Shown here in pieces: positions 32,978 to 42,137 of a DNA stretch of 64,000 bases. The notes below the pieces were generated by a model. That model did no database searches, was not told the DNA's origin, and worked only from the letters and a program-made list of their open reading frames with translations. Source of the stretch: Aeoliella mucimassa (lineage in GTDB: Bacteria > Planctomycetota > Planctomycetia > Pirellulales > Lacipirellulaceae); contig NZ_CP036278.1 in NCBI RefSeq assembly GCF_007748035.1, forward strand, positions 4,402,001 through 4,466,000. Direction: 5' to 3'. Position 1 is the first letter of the stretch. Each line of letters starts with the position of its first letter. The position numbers and the translations under genes are program-made.

Positions 32978-33862
32978 ATGCTGACTCACCTATCCCGTAC
33001 TTCCCTGCTGTTCGCCGCTATTCTGCTGGCTGCCGGTTCCCCTAGCTGGGCTGACACCGAGGCCGAAACCACGGCTCCCGAAGCGGCTCCCGCGGTGGAA
33101 GAAAAGGCAACCGAAGTCGAAGAAGCTCCTGCCGCCGAAGAAGCGGAACCTGCCCCGGCGGTTGAAGACGTGGCCGAAGACGCGATTGTCGACCTTTTCG
33201 AAGCTCGCGAAGCGGGCCAAATCGAAGTGAAGTTCATCGCTAAGAGCGATCACGAAGGCCGTATCCTCATCACCAACAAGCTGCCGCACGGCGTGAAGGT
33301 CAGAATGCCCGAAGCGTTCGTCGGCGACCCGGTCGTTGCCCAGTTCGGCGGCGGTGGCGGCATGGGTGGCGGCGGTGGCGGTTTCGGCGGCGGCGGTGGC
33401 GGTGGTAACCAAAGCGTCGGCGGTGGCGGCGGTGGTATGGGCGGCGGCGGCATGGGTGGCGGCGGCGGCGTTTTCAGCGTTGCTCCCGAACGCATCACCA
33501 AGATCGAAGTACCACTGTTGTGCCTGGACCACGGCAAGAAGGATCCTTCGAGCAGCAAGCCTTACAATCTGCGTCCCGTCGATCCATCGAGCGATCGCCC
33601 CGAAGTCATCGAACTGCTCAAGGCTTTCGGTAAGGGTCAACTGCAGCACAACGCTGCCCAAGCGGCTGCCTGGCACTTGAACAACGACCTGTCGTGGCAG
33701 GAACTCGCTGCCAAGCTCACCGGCACCCGTCGTAACATCAGCCGTTCGCCTTACTTCAGCCGTTTCGAGCTACAGGCCGCTTACGCCTACGCCAACGAAG
33801 CTGCCCGCCTGGCGAGCGAAGCCGAAGTCACCACACCTGGCGACACTTACGAAAGCAAGTAA
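32978..33862 (+). CDS. Exported Glu/Ala- and Gly-rich protein
   Basis: 294 aa. Signal peptide MLTHLSRTSLLFAAILLAAG ending SPSWA. Next an acidic Ala/Glu/Pro-rich region (about 28-70), a short beta domain (IEVKFIAKSDHEGRILITNK), a Gly-rich segment (about 122-168, GGGGGFGGGGGGGN type with Met and Phe spacers), and a helical C-terminal domain (WHLNNDLSWQELAAKL). Probably periplasmic or envelope-bound. Gly-rich loops between domains recur in planctomycete exported proteins. No function known. Confidence 0.7.
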   Translation: MLTHLSRTSLLFAAILLAAGSPSWADTEAETTAPEAAPAVEEKATEVEEAPAAEEAEPAPAVEDVAEDAIVDLFEAREAGQIEVKFIAKSDHEGRILITNKLPHGVKVRMPEAFVGDPVVAQFGGGGGMGGGGGGFGGGGGGGNQSVGGGGGGMGGGGMGGGGGVFSVAPERITKIEVPLLCLDHGKKDPSSSKPYNLRPVDPSSDRPEVIELLKAFGKGQLQHNAAQAAAWHLNNDLSWQELAAKLTGTRRNISRSPYFSRFELQAAYAYANEAARLASEAEVTTPGDTYESK

Positions 33863-33878
33863 CCGCGGCTACCGCGGA

Positions 33879-35360
33879 TCAGGCAGCCGCATCGAGTATG
33901 CCCTTACGCAACTGCGTAAGTAGCTGCCGGATCTCCGCCCGATAGTCGTCGCGTTCGAGTCGCCACTTCGACTCCTCCGCCTCGAAGTGCATTTGCTGCC
34001 GATCAAGCTCCTGTTCGCGAGCAATGAGTCGGCTGGCCTGCTGTTCAATTTCTTTTTCGCGGCGGCGCTGCCATTCCTGGAATTGCGTCCGCCGCGTTTC
34101 TATTTGCACGTGCTCTTCGGACAGTTCGTTGCGGAACTGCTCCAGCTCGTCCTTGCGCTCGTACAGCTCGCGCAACTGCTCTTCGTAGTGATCGGCCAGG
34201 CGATTTCGCGTTTGGGCGATGCTTCGCGTCAGGCTCGCCGGCGACAAGGCTCCGGTGAGCTGCGCCCAGGTCTCTTCGGTGGCCAGACGCATTTCGAGCA
34301 CTTCTCGCTGGCTGGCTTCCAGCTCTTGCCGTAGGTTGGTGAGCGATTGCTCGCGTTGATCGAGCTCTCCCTCGCGTTGATCCAGTTCCTTGGTTCGGCG
34401 AGCCACCTGCTGGCGGAACGCCTCCTGCTCGCCGATCAGTTTCTGGCGGTCGCTCCGCAGCTGTTCGGTCGCGTTGCGATATTCGTCGTCGAGTTCCTGA
34501 CGACGCTGGGCGAGCTTCTGCGAGTCTTCCTTCAGCAGTTGCTCGGCCTGGTCAAGATACTTGGTGCGCGTTTCGAACTCGGCTGCTTGGACATCAAGGG
34601 CCTGCATCCGTTCGTGGGTAACGCCCATCTGCTCGAATCGCTTCACCGCGGTTTCGATCTCCTGCCGTCGCAAAGCGAGCTGCATCTCGCGACTCCGCAG
34701 TTCGGCATCGCGATGCTCGATCTCTTCACCCCGCCGATGGAGCTTCGCCCGACGGTCGTCAAGCTCGGCCGCTTGCTCGGCAATGTCCTGCCGCTCGTCG
34801 GCCAGCGAGCGATGCCGCCGCTCGACCGACTCTTCGATCTCCTTCAGATGCACTTCGTGCGCGGCGAGCCGTTCGACCTTCTGCTCCAGCTCAGCACGAT
34901 CTTGCGTGAACTGCTCCAACTGTTGATACAGCGATGCCTGGCGGGCATCGAGGTCGCGTTGGCGACGTTCGAGCTCCGCGGCGACTTCCGGATCGAGCTC
35001 GGCCACCACGGGCGGCGGATTGTCGATCGCAGCTTCGCGCTCGTTGAGTTCTCGTTCGCGCTCTTCAAACCACATGCGGGCGGTGCGAACTTTGCTCTCG
35101 ATGTCGGCCTCTTGGGCGGCCAGCATCGCTGCTCGGCGGTCGATGTCCGACTGGCGGCGTTGCAGTTGCTCGGCCAGTTCGGCCGCGTGCCGTTCGATCG
35201 GCTCCTGCGTGGTCGCCTGCGGCTGCAGATCGTCGCTGGCTGCTGCCGCAACCATGACCGGCTTGGCGGCTGCTGCTTCGGCGCGTGCCGGCCGAACCGC
35301 ATGCGGCGCATCGATGCGCGCGGTGGTGTCTGCCGGTGATGAGGAGGGTTGGTCGGTCAT
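33879..35360 (-). CDS. Long coiled-coil protein
   Basis: About 493 aa from the ATG at 35360, which has AAAGGA upstream; a longer frame to 35513 has none. After a disordered Ala/Pro-rich start the protein is one continuous coiled coil (residues about 65-490) of heptads rich in Glu, Arg and Gln, such as QRRQELDDEYRNATEQLRSD. No globular domain or membrane helix. It could be a cytoskeletal or scaffold protein; many such proteins in planctomycetes have no known role. Convergent with the exported Gly-rich protein, with only 16 bp between them. Confidence 0.75.
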   Translation of the reverse strand: MTDQPSSSPADTTARIDAPHAVRPARAEAAAAKPVMVAAAASDDLQPQATTQEPIERHAAELAEQLQRRQSDIDRRAAMLAAQEADIESKVRTARMWFEERERELNEREAAIDNPPPVVAELDPEVAAELERRQRDLDARQASLYQQLEQFTQDRAELEQKVERLAAHEVHLKEIEESVERRHRSLADERQDIAEQAAELDDRRAKLHRRGEEIEHRDAELRSREMQLALRRQEIETAVKRFEQMGVTHERMQALDVQAAEFETRTKYLDQAEQLLKEDSQKLAQRRQELDDEYRNATEQLRSDRQKLIGEQEAFRQQVARRTKELDQREGELDQREQSLTNLRQELEASQREVLEMRLATEETWAQLTGALSPASLTRSIAQTRNRLADHYEEQLRELYERKDELEQFRNELSEEHVQIETRRTQFQEWQRRREKEIEQQASRLIAREQELDRQQMHFEAEESKWRLERDDYRAEIRQLLTQLRKGILDAAA

Positions 35361-35484
35361 GCGGTGAGTCCTTTCGCCGCAAAGTTCTACGAAGCGCAAT
35401 AATGTATATGATCCCCCCAAATTCTCCATCGGCGGTTTTCGGGCTCCGCATGAAACCAAAAGTGTGGGATTAGTCCGATTAGGC

Positions 35485-35529
35485 AAAAAATAAGGCCCCG
35501 TCTTGGAACTCATCCAAAACAGGGGCCTT
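35485..35529 (-). terminator. Terminator after trxA
   Basis: AAGGCCCC at 35492 pairs with GGGGCCTT at 35522-35529; on the coding strand the stem is followed by ATTTTTTG. Lies about 50 bp beyond the trxA stop. Confidence 0.8.
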
Positions 35530-35581
35530 GGTAGCTGCTATCGCCAGGCGTGCTAGCAGGCTCGCGCTCGTATCCTCGGCA

Positions 35582-35905
35582 TTAAACCTTGGCGGCGTCG
35601 ATCGCTTGCTGCAGCTTGGCTTTGGGCTGGGGACCAACGAAGGTCTCGACCGGCTGGCCATCCTTGAACACCATGAGCGTGGGAATGCTGCTCACGCGGT
35701 ATTGCTCGGCCAGGTTCTGGGAGTCGTCGATGTTCAGCTTGGCCACTTTGGCTTTGCCGGCGTTGTCGCTGGCCAGTTCTTCCACCAGCGGGGCAATCAT
35801 ACGGCAAGGACCGCACCAGGGAGCCCAAAAATCGACGAGCACAGGCTCGCTGCTGTTCAGCACTTCGGCTTCAAAGTTGTCGTTGTCGAGTTCTAACAGT
35901 GCCAT
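35582..35905 (-). CDS. trxA: Thioredoxin
   Basis: 107 aa from the ATG at 35905, preceded by AGGAG; the longer frame to 36079 has an unnatural N-terminus. Active site in VLVDFWAPWCGPCRMIAP (WCGPC), cis-Pro in SSIPTLMVFKDG. Normal thioredoxin length. It reduces disulfides of cytoplasmic proteins with electrons from thioredoxin reductase. Own terminator downstream; divergent from the thioredoxin-like gene at 36151. Confidence 0.96.
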   Translation of the reverse strand: MALLELDNDNFEAEVLNSSEPVLVDFWAPWCGPCRMIAPLVEELASDNAGKAKVAKLNIDDSQNLAEQYRVSSIPTLMVFKDGQPVETFVGPQPKAKLQQAIDAAKV

Positions 35906-36150
35906 GGTTCTTGCTCCTGACCACGCGGGGTTATTTGTTACTTGTCTGTTACGAAATGCTTTTCGGTTTGGTTCGCGCCTGGGGATCAGGGGAAACCGGC
36001 CGCCTTGACGCAAGTTGTTAACTGGCCTGATTATAGGACGCTCGCCCCTAGTGTCAACGCAAGCCGCAGCCGTTGCCATTCCCCAAAGCTTCCGTAATAC
36101 TCCCTGAGAAGCTTACCTTATAGACACTCCAACCAACAAAAGGTTATCCC

Positions 36151-36729
36151 ATGGCACTCACCCCCAGCACCATGTTGCCCCTGGGCTCGGAGGCCCCTGA
36201 TTTCTCGTTGCCCAATGTGGATGGCACCACCGTGTCGCTGGCCGATTTTGCCGGGTCCCCTGCCCTGGTCGTCGCGTTCATCTGCAACCACTGCCCGTTC
36301 GTGAAGCACCTGGCCGACGAGTTGGCCAGTTTCGGCAAGGAGTACACCGAAAAAGGCGTGGCCGTGGTGGCAATTAGCAGCAACAATGTCGAAACCCACC
36401 CGGCCGATTCGCCCGAGCTCATGAAAACCGAGGCGGAAAACCGCGGCTACTGCTTCCCTTACCTGTACGACGCAACGCAGGAAGTCGCCAAGGCGTACCG
36501 AGCCGCCTGCACGCCCGACTTCTACGTGTTCGACGCCGATAAGAAGCTGGTTTACCGCGGCCAGTTCGACGCCACCCGCCCCGACAGCGGCAGCCAGCCA
36601 ACCGGCGAGGATCTGCGGGCGGCGGTCGACGCGGTGCTCAGCGGCGAAGCTCCCACAAACGAGCAGCACCCGAGCATCGGTTGCAACATCAAATGGATCG
36701 CCGGCCAGGAGCCCGATTACTTCGGGTAG
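36151..36729 (+). CDS. Thioredoxin-fold (AhpC/TSA-like) protein
   Basis: 192 aa, no signal peptide. Begins like peroxiredoxin/TlpA proteins (GSEAPDFSLPNVDGTTVSLA), then VVAFICNHCPFVKHLADELA with a C-x-x-C pair (CNHC), then AACTPDFYVFDADKKLVYRG. This is the broad thioredoxin-like family common in planctomycetes, probably a reductase or peroxide reductase. A 156-bp copy of its 3' end stands at 40189-40344 next to an IS, so the gene was once duplicated. Confidence 0.85.
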   Translation: MALTPSTMLPLGSEAPDFSLPNVDGTTVSLADFAGSPALVVAFICNHCPFVKHLADELASFGKEYTEKGVAVVAISSNNVETHPADSPELMKTEAENRGYCFPYLYDATQEVAKAYRAACTPDFYVFDADKKLVYRGQFDATRPDSGSQPTGEDLRAAVDAVLSGEAPTNEQHPSIGCNIKWIAGQEPDYFG

Positions 36730-37946
36730 ACGGAAGGGGGACAGGAGAACCTCCTAGTAACCTCCGCGGGGGAACCCCTTCGAAGGTCGCTTCCAGCAAC
36801 CGATGTGATCTCGGTTAGCCACACGGTTGGCCGCCCCTGCCATGAATCACGGCCCGCGTGGCGGCGCGGCTACGAGCTGTTTTTTTGCCCCCAGAATCGG
36901 GAAATCGATTCGTGGGGGCTTTATTCTTTCCGTTCCGAGGCAGCCAACCTCGCTCAAGTCCTGTAAATCCCGGCACTTCTTTAAGCTTCGAAAAAACGCC
37001 CGCCGGGAGTTTTGCCCCCGCCTCCAAAAAGTGGGGGCACAACCATGCTCATCCCCCTCTGGTCGAAGCTGGCTGCAGTCAGCAGTGGTGGCGGCTGCAT
37101 ACGTATCTCCAGTCCCCTTGGCAGAGGACTCGGCTTGGAGCTTCGGGTTTGCTCCCCATTCTCTCTTCGCATCCATCAGTAGCATTCCTTTCTTTGGTGT
37201 AAGCCGAAACCGCTAGATCCAGAGTTGCCATTCCGGCGAATTGTTGATGACAAGCGGGCCAAACGCCCGCCACTTCAGAACATCGATAGGCAAGTTGCAC
37301 TAGCGTCGGGGGTGTGAGTTGGTTGTCAGTCGTAGGTTGTCAGTTGTTCCTGGTTCGAGGTCAGGCGTTCGCGGAGTGCGCCATCGTTGCATACCGAGCC
37401 TAAGGCGACGGCATCGCGCAGCGGCGAAACTCCTCGCTTTTCATCGCACGGCCAACGGCGACTATCGATCGCACCGACCACGCGATGACATAGTGATCAT
37501 TAATGCACATTTAGTGGCCAATTTCCACAAGAAAACACCCAGGATTCCCCACTATTTCAAATGACTGGGTGGATGCAATCGACGACGCGATCTCCAAGGT
37601 TCCATTTTCGATATTGCACCTACTTGCAATTGGATTGCACCGCGACTAGAGCGACGCAACCAAAAACCACTTGCAACTCAATTGCATTCTAGTCACGAAT
37701 CGCGAGAGCCCCCTCCCCTCATGGTTCGCACCTGAATCGCCGAAACCACGGAATCGACCCATGCGACTACCACGAACTAGAGCATCGGCACTTCCCGTTG
37801 TCAGCGCGTTCTTGCCGTTGGATGCCGATCCGGGAACCGACACTCTGAAACAAACTTCGACACGACTTCCGCGGGCGCGATCTGGGACGCCCGCCCCCCT
37901 TCAATTCCCAGACAGTTTCATTCCTTTTTTTCTTGGAGTAGTACCA
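36730..37946. other. Long intergenic region with hairpins
   Basis: About 1.2 kb without a convincing gene. Holds a hairpin at 36887-36919 (GCCCCCA-GAATCG stem with T-runs on both sides, so a bidirectional terminator), a second one at 37014-37038 (GCCCCC/GGGGGC), a short AGTGGCCA motif at about 37511, and two TGCAA-N5-TTGCA sites. Confidence 0.5.
37625..37686. promoter_or_regulatory. Two TGCAA-N5-TTGCA inverted repeats
   Basis: TGCAA-ttgga-TTGCA at 37625-37639 and TGCAA-ctcaa-TTGCA at 37672-37686, 47 bp apart (start to start), about 260 bp upstream of the PEP-CTERM gene. Same half-sites and spacer length suggest binding sites of a dimeric regulator. Confidence 0.4.
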
Positions 37947-38615
37947 ATGAATCGTTTGTTTGTTGGCGGCATGCTCGCCGCCTTTGCCGCCCTCGCCATC
38001 GGACAAGCTTCGGCCAACCCGATACACCTGTCGTTCGGTATCGACGGTCGTGAAGATGACACCACCTTCGATAACTTCATCACCCTCCGCGACCATCATG
38101 TCAGTCACTACCATGTCTACTTTGGAAACAACGGCACCAATCCGAACGGACACACCCCACTGCCGGTGGATGTCCTGCCAGGTAGCTCTGAATATGGCGA
38201 GGTCACGCTGGCGTCGATGAACATTTCGCCCGATGCAGAGTCGGACTACTTGATCCCCAGCACACCCGAGGGTGACTTCCACTTGGAGTTGATCGGAACC
38301 GCACCGGAGTTGAGCGTGGCCGTCGAGCGGGAAGGTGTTGTGACTCCGCTGCTGCCAGGAGGCGTCTACCACTTGAGTGTGACCGAGTACCACACGCTTC
38401 AATTCACTCTCGCCGAAGGCACTAAGCTGGGCCAGTATGATGCCGACTTTCGGATCGTCGACGAGAATGGGTATTACTTAAGCGAAGTGCCAGTAACCCC
38501 CACTTACACGTGGACGAACGACTTCTATGTTCGTGTGAATGCTATCCCCGAGCCGAGCACCGCGTTGCTTGCGCTGCTGGCGGTGGCCACAGGCATCGTT
38601 GTGCTGCGTCGTTAG
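37947..38615 (+). CDS. PEP-CTERM exported protein
   Basis: 222 aa from the ATG at 37947 with GGAG upstream. Signal peptide MNRLFVGGMLAAFAALAIGQ ending ASA, a beta-rich body, and the C-terminal sorting signal IPEPSTALLALLAVATGIVV followed by LRR. The signal is recognised by exosortase, which releases the protein to the outer surface or matrix. Its body (HHVSHYHVYFGNNGTNPNGH) is His-rich near residues 50-65, perhaps metal-binding. Ends 48 bp before the flank of the third IS. Confidence 0.85.
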   Translation: MNRLFVGGMLAAFAALAIGQASANPIHLSFGIDGREDDTTFDNFITLRDHHVSHYHVYFGNNGTNPNGHTPLPVDVLPGSSEYGEVTLASMNISPDAESDYLIPSTPEGDFHLELIGTAPELSVAVEREGVVTPLLPGGVYHLSVTEYHTLQFTLAEGTKLGQYDADFRIVDENGYYLSEVPVTPTYTWTNDFYVRVNAIPEPSTALLALLAVATGIVVLRR

Positions 38616-38672
38616 CCTTCTGCCAATTCGTCGGTGTTGGGTGTCACTGCTGGGTAAGTCCACAGTGGCACC

Positions 38673-40058
38673 CTACGCCGTTAACCCTTTTCGTAGTACT
38701 GGTTTGATTTGCTTTGCTCGCAGGGCCTGTGTCTTGGTAGCAGTGAGCAGTTGTGGTACTCCTGGCGGTTTGGCTTGTTTTTTTCGTGGGTAGTTGCGGC
38801 TGGTTTTGTTTGCTCTCTTGTAGCTGTCGATGATGGCTTGGCGAAGCCTCTCGCACAGGCGTTCGTTTTTCTCCGTTGGATGCAGGTAATCACGCATCGT
38901 GCGGCGAAACGCCAACAGCAGCTTGGCGAAACTCAACTTTGCTGGTGTGATGCCTTGCTTCATCGCTTCGACCAACGCGAACAGCGACATCGCCCATAAG
39001 CCGAACAACGACCAGGTGATTTCGAGCTTGGCGTTCTCGGCTTCGCGAGAGAGGAGTTTTCGACGGTGAAAGGTCTGCTTGAGATGGCGATAGAATAGTT
39101 CGATGCCCCAGCGACGTGCATACAATGCAATCACCTGCTTGTCGCTCAATTCACGCCGAGAAAGGATATTGGTAACCAGGTAGACCGGCTGCTTGCCATC
39201 CGTAGCGACCACCAGTCGCAACACGAGCGGTTCGTTGCCACGCTTCGATTCCCGATCGGGCCATAGATAGACCGTGCCGGTCCATTCCCGTACATAACCA
39301 AGCTGTTTCAGCAACCGCACATTGGCTCCCACTCGCAGCAGGACGTGTCGGCCACTTTTGATAATCGCTTGCAGCCCTTCGTACCCCATGAATCCGCCAT
39401 CGGCCGTTATCAAAGCCCCGGCTGGCAAGCTAGTGAGCATCTCCCGCAAGTGGACACGTTCGCTACTGTCACCAGGTCCGACCCGCCAGTCCCACGGCAA
39501 TCCCGTACCGATGTGCCACATCGTTGTGAGCCAGAGTTGAGGCGAGTTGACTTTCTTCGCATCTTTGGCCTGCCGTCTCTTGTAGCGACTGTTCTTTACC
39601 CGTCGTGCGTGACGAATCGTCGAATAGGCTTGTTCGTGCGAGCGGGTGCGAGGCAATTCAAGGCGACTACCATCGACCGCGAATACGAGGTATCCCGCGG
39701 TGAGCCAGCAATCGGTCAGCGTCGCTTGCATCCGTTGTTGCAGCACTGACTGCAACAACGCGGCGAGCGGCTTCGTCCAGCGACGAAGGATTTTTATGAA
39801 GGCTTGGTAGGAAGTGGCCAGTTGCTGTTGCTCTTTATCGAGGCAGAGTAGTATCTTACGCACAACGAAAAAACGCTCGGTGAGAGTCTGCTCGTCCGAC
39901 CAGGCCCATAACAGCGCGGCTGCCATTAGTGACCGAGGAGTCCAACTGCAGTCGTTGCGGAAGCGGATCGTTCGCCAACAGATTCCCGCCAACAACCAAC
40001 GCAAACATTGCCGAAGGCACACGATATTCAGCCGCACTTGAGTGTCTCGATGTAACAT
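38673..40058 (-). CDS. IS4-family transposase, copy 3
   Basis: 461 aa, identical in sequence to the other two copies and complete, with the YARRWGIELFYRHLK signature. Start context and leader hairpin are the same. Because it is inverted to the tandem pair, recombination between them would invert about 14-15 kb. Confidence 0.95.
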   Translation of the reverse strand: MLHRDTQVRLNIVCLRQCLRWLLAGICWRTIRFRNDCSWTPRSLMAAALLWAWSDEQTLTERFFVVRKILLCLDKEQQQLATSYQAFIKILRRWTKPLAALLQSVLQQRMQATLTDCWLTAGYLVFAVDGSRLELPRTRSHEQAYSTIRHARRVKNSRYKRRQAKDAKKVNSPQLWLTTMWHIGTGLPWDWRVGPGDSSERVHLREMLTSLPAGALITADGGFMGYEGLQAIIKSGRHVLLRVGANVRLLKQLGYVREWTGTVYLWPDRESKRGNEPLVLRLVVATDGKQPVYLVTNILSRRELSDKQVIALYARRWGIELFYRHLKQTFHRRKLLSREAENAKLEITWSLFGLWAMSLFALVEAMKQGITPAKLSFAKLLLAFRRTMRDYLHPTEKNERLCERLRQAIIDSYKRANKTSRNYPRKKQAKPPGVPQLLTATKTQALRAKQIKPVLRKGLTA

Positions 40059-40178
40059 GCCCGATTCCCTTCGGGTAAGTGATGGCCGCCCCTTCCTTGG
40101 TTCAACTGAAAGGATGGCCGAAATACGCTGTTACATCGAGACCTCTTTTTTAAGGCAAAGAAAGGGTTAACGGCGTAG
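38673..40178 (-). mobile_element. IS4-family insertion sequence, copy 3
   Basis: Same 1506-bp element in inverse orientation, flanked by AGTGGCACC at 38664-38672 and 40179-40187, the same 9-mer as at copies 1 and 2. The DNA right of it is the 3' end of a duplicated thioredoxin-like gene. Confidence 0.95.
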
Positions 40179-40188
40179 AGTGGCACCC

Positions 40189-40344
40189 ACCCGCCCCGAC
40201 AGCGGCAGCCAGCCGACCGGCGAGGATCTGCGGGCGGCGGTCGACGCGGTGCTCAGCGGCGAGGCTCCCACCAACGAGCAGCACCCGAGCATCGGTTGCA
40301 ACATCAAGTGGATCGCCGGCCAGGAGCCCGACTACTTCGGGTAA
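40189..40344 (+). pseudogene. 3' fragment of a duplicated thioredoxin-like gene
   Basis: 51 codons plus stop, beginning TRPDSGSQPTGEDLRAAVDA, are the same as the end of the gene at 36151-36729 except for a few silent bases. The stop codon and everything after it differ, so this is the tail of a paralogue. The other 140 codons are missing: left of the fragment lies the IS and then an unrelated gene. Deletion next to the IS is the likely cause. Confidence 0.9.
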
Positions 40345-40471
40345 CACCAAGCTGGCTCACCGAAGTGAGACCACCAAAAGAAGACCTGCGGGTCTGATAT
40401 CACAGCCGATCTCAGGCCTGTTTTTTATTGTCAAACGGGTGACCTATAGCCCCCGCCCGCTCGACACTTTG

Positions 40472-41680
40472 CTAGCCGCGCCGCCTGCCGAGATAACCGG
40501 CACCGATCATTGCCGAGAGCAATAGCGCTGCTGTCTGGGGTTCGGGAACGTCGGTCCCTGGCGGCATGAGTAAGAAGCCGCGAGACTCGCCGAGTGGATT
40601 GGTTGCGAGACCAACAATCCATCCCCGGTCGTTGATGCCGTTGGCTTTTTGCAAAGTCCAACCTTCCCCGGTTTCGTCCAAGAGTTCGTTCAGGTTGTAA
40701 GCGATTCCCTCGGCATCCCAGACCACCGCAACTTCGGTGGTGCCACCATCCATCGCTAAGCGCATTGCTCCGACGACCCAATCCTCGCTATTGATATCAG
40801 CCGGCGGAGTGACGTAGCTGGCATCAGGTAGCGACTGCAAGACTTCGGGGTTATGGTCGCGCCAGACCACCGCGTGCGTCTTGTTAGTGGAATCGAGGGC
40901 CCACCCAAAAATCGTTCCTTCGTTGTTGATGCCGAGCGCGCGGGAGTAGTCGACACCATCGAAGGGACCGTCGAGCACGATGGCGGTTCCATTCTGCAAG
41001 GCCCACGCACGATGATCAGGAACTCCAGGCTGGTTCGAAACACTCTGGGTGTAACCAACAATTACTCCGTGGTCGTTAATTCCAGTTGCTTCGCTGTTAA
41101 GTCGCGACACACTTGGGTCGGTACCAGGAAAGCCGACAGGCAATACTCCCAGGGGATAGAACACACGGTTCTCGTAGAGAAACACTTGCGAAGTGTTCAA
41201 CGGGTCTCCCAGGCTATAGCCGACGATCGTGCCAGAAGCGTTCATGTCGGCTGGGCGGGTCCAATCCTGCCCACCTGAAGCATGGCCCAGTAGTTCATAA
41301 GTGCCTGCCCGCCAGACGAAGCCTTCGGAGTCCGTAGGGCCCTGGCTGGCATAGCCATACACGTCGCCAGCCTCGCTGATGCCCAATGGCTGACTGTACT
41401 GGTATGGCAAATCGACCAGTGTCGGGTTGCCACCCTGCCAGACAAATCCGGTGAAGTGACCGCTCGCCCACCCTCGTACGGCCACCTGCCCAGCGTTATT
41501 GACGTCGATCCCTTCGCTATAGTTAAAGCCAGGCATCACGCCAAGATCGGTCAGCGAATAGATGGGGGCTGCTGTTACTGCGTTCCCAGCCATAAGCAAA
41601 AGGAACGTGGCCACCCCACCACGGAGACACCCAACAAGTCGATTCCGATCCACTAGCCCCCCTCCTCTGCCAACTGGCAA
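40472..41680 (-). CDS. PEP-CTERM protein with HAF-type repeats
   Basis: 402 aa. Hydrophobic signal segment LRGGVATFLLLMAGNAVTAA after a short basic start. The body is made of repeats of about 45 residues of the HAF kind: G-I-N-x-x-G-x-I-x-G-x-x, then an HAFVW-like strand (GINDHGVIVGYTQSV, HRAWALQNG, GINNEGTIFGWALDS, HAVVWRDHN, GINDRGWIVGLATNP), which fold as a beta propeller. The C-terminal sorting signal is VPEPQTAALLLSAMIGAGYL and RRRG. Exported and processed by exosortase; a surface or matrix role is likely. Confidence 0.88.
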   Translation of the reverse strand: MPVGRGGGLVDRNRLVGCLRGGVATFLLLMAGNAVTAAPIYSLTDLGVMPGFNYSEGIDVNNAGQVAVRGWASGHFTGFVWQGGNPTLVDLPYQYSQPLGISEAGDVYGYASQGPTDSEGFVWRAGTYELLGHASGGQDWTRPADMNASGTIVGYSLGDPLNTSQVFLYENRVFYPLGVLPVGFPGTDPSVSRLNSEATGINDHGVIVGYTQSVSNQPGVPDHRAWALQNGTAIVLDGPFDGVDYSRALGINNEGTIFGWALDSTNKTHAVVWRDHNPEVLQSLPDASYVTPPADINSEDWVVGAMRLAMDGGTTEVAVVWDAEGIAYNLNELLDETGEGWTLQKANGINDRGWIVGLATNPLGESRGFLLMPPGTDVPEPQTAALLLSAMIGAGYLGRRRG

Positions 41681-42137
41681 ACTAGGTCGCGATGCGTATT
41701 ACCAAAGATGAGCCTTCAGTATACCACGGGGGCACTCGCCTAACAGCTTTGGAGGGAAATATTTACTCCCAAGTCGCACCGATTTTGGTTGAAAATGGCC
41801 ACTAGATATGATCGAATACACTAGTGAACTTATGTTCCCAATGTTCTTTGACAATCAACTAGAATGGAGCACTCGACTCGCGTCGCAAGCGGGCCGCGTA
41901 GGGCTACCGGTGCGCGCGGCCAGCGATGCTCGGGCCACTAGGCTGGTAAGTCACCGCTGAAAATAGATTCCCATCTGGGAATCTATTTCCGAGGGTCGCT
42001 CAGCCGCTCGATGACGCAACTCGTTACCTGGATGCAGGTTACCTACTGCGAGGAGCGGGAATTCAATTTTCCCATCCGATCGTGTTTGGGAAAGTGGGAA
42101 TCTATTCGCAGTGCGACCGTGGGCCGGTGGCAGCGAC
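41681..42137. other. Intergenic with AATAGATTCCCA repeats
   Basis: About 450 bp, no gene. A relative of the 44-bp motif lies inverted at about 41795. A perfect inverted pair AAATAGATTCCCA-tc-TGGGAATCTATTT lies at 41961-41988, and a further inverted copy at 42095-42106 runs on into TCGCAGTG as at 20698. Confidence 0.6.
41961..41988. repeat. Perfect inverted pair of the AATAGATTCCCA repeat
   Basis: Two 13-bp arms separated by 2 bp. Same motif as in the cluster at 20558-20783. Confidence 0.75.

Noticed and set aside
33336-33680. Ala-rich plus-strand ORF inside the Gly-rich exported protein
   Set aside because: Frame shift of a Gly-codon repeat (GGC read as GCG); no start site or own composition.
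34347-35339. Leu-rich plus-strand ORF that looks like a membrane protein
   Set aside because: It is the complement of a Gln/Glu/Arg coiled coil, which gives Leu and Ala on the other strand.
36847-37185. Overlapping ORFs on both strands between 36.8 and 37.2 kb
   Set aside because: They run through two terminator-like hairpins, lack ribosome sites and show no domain.
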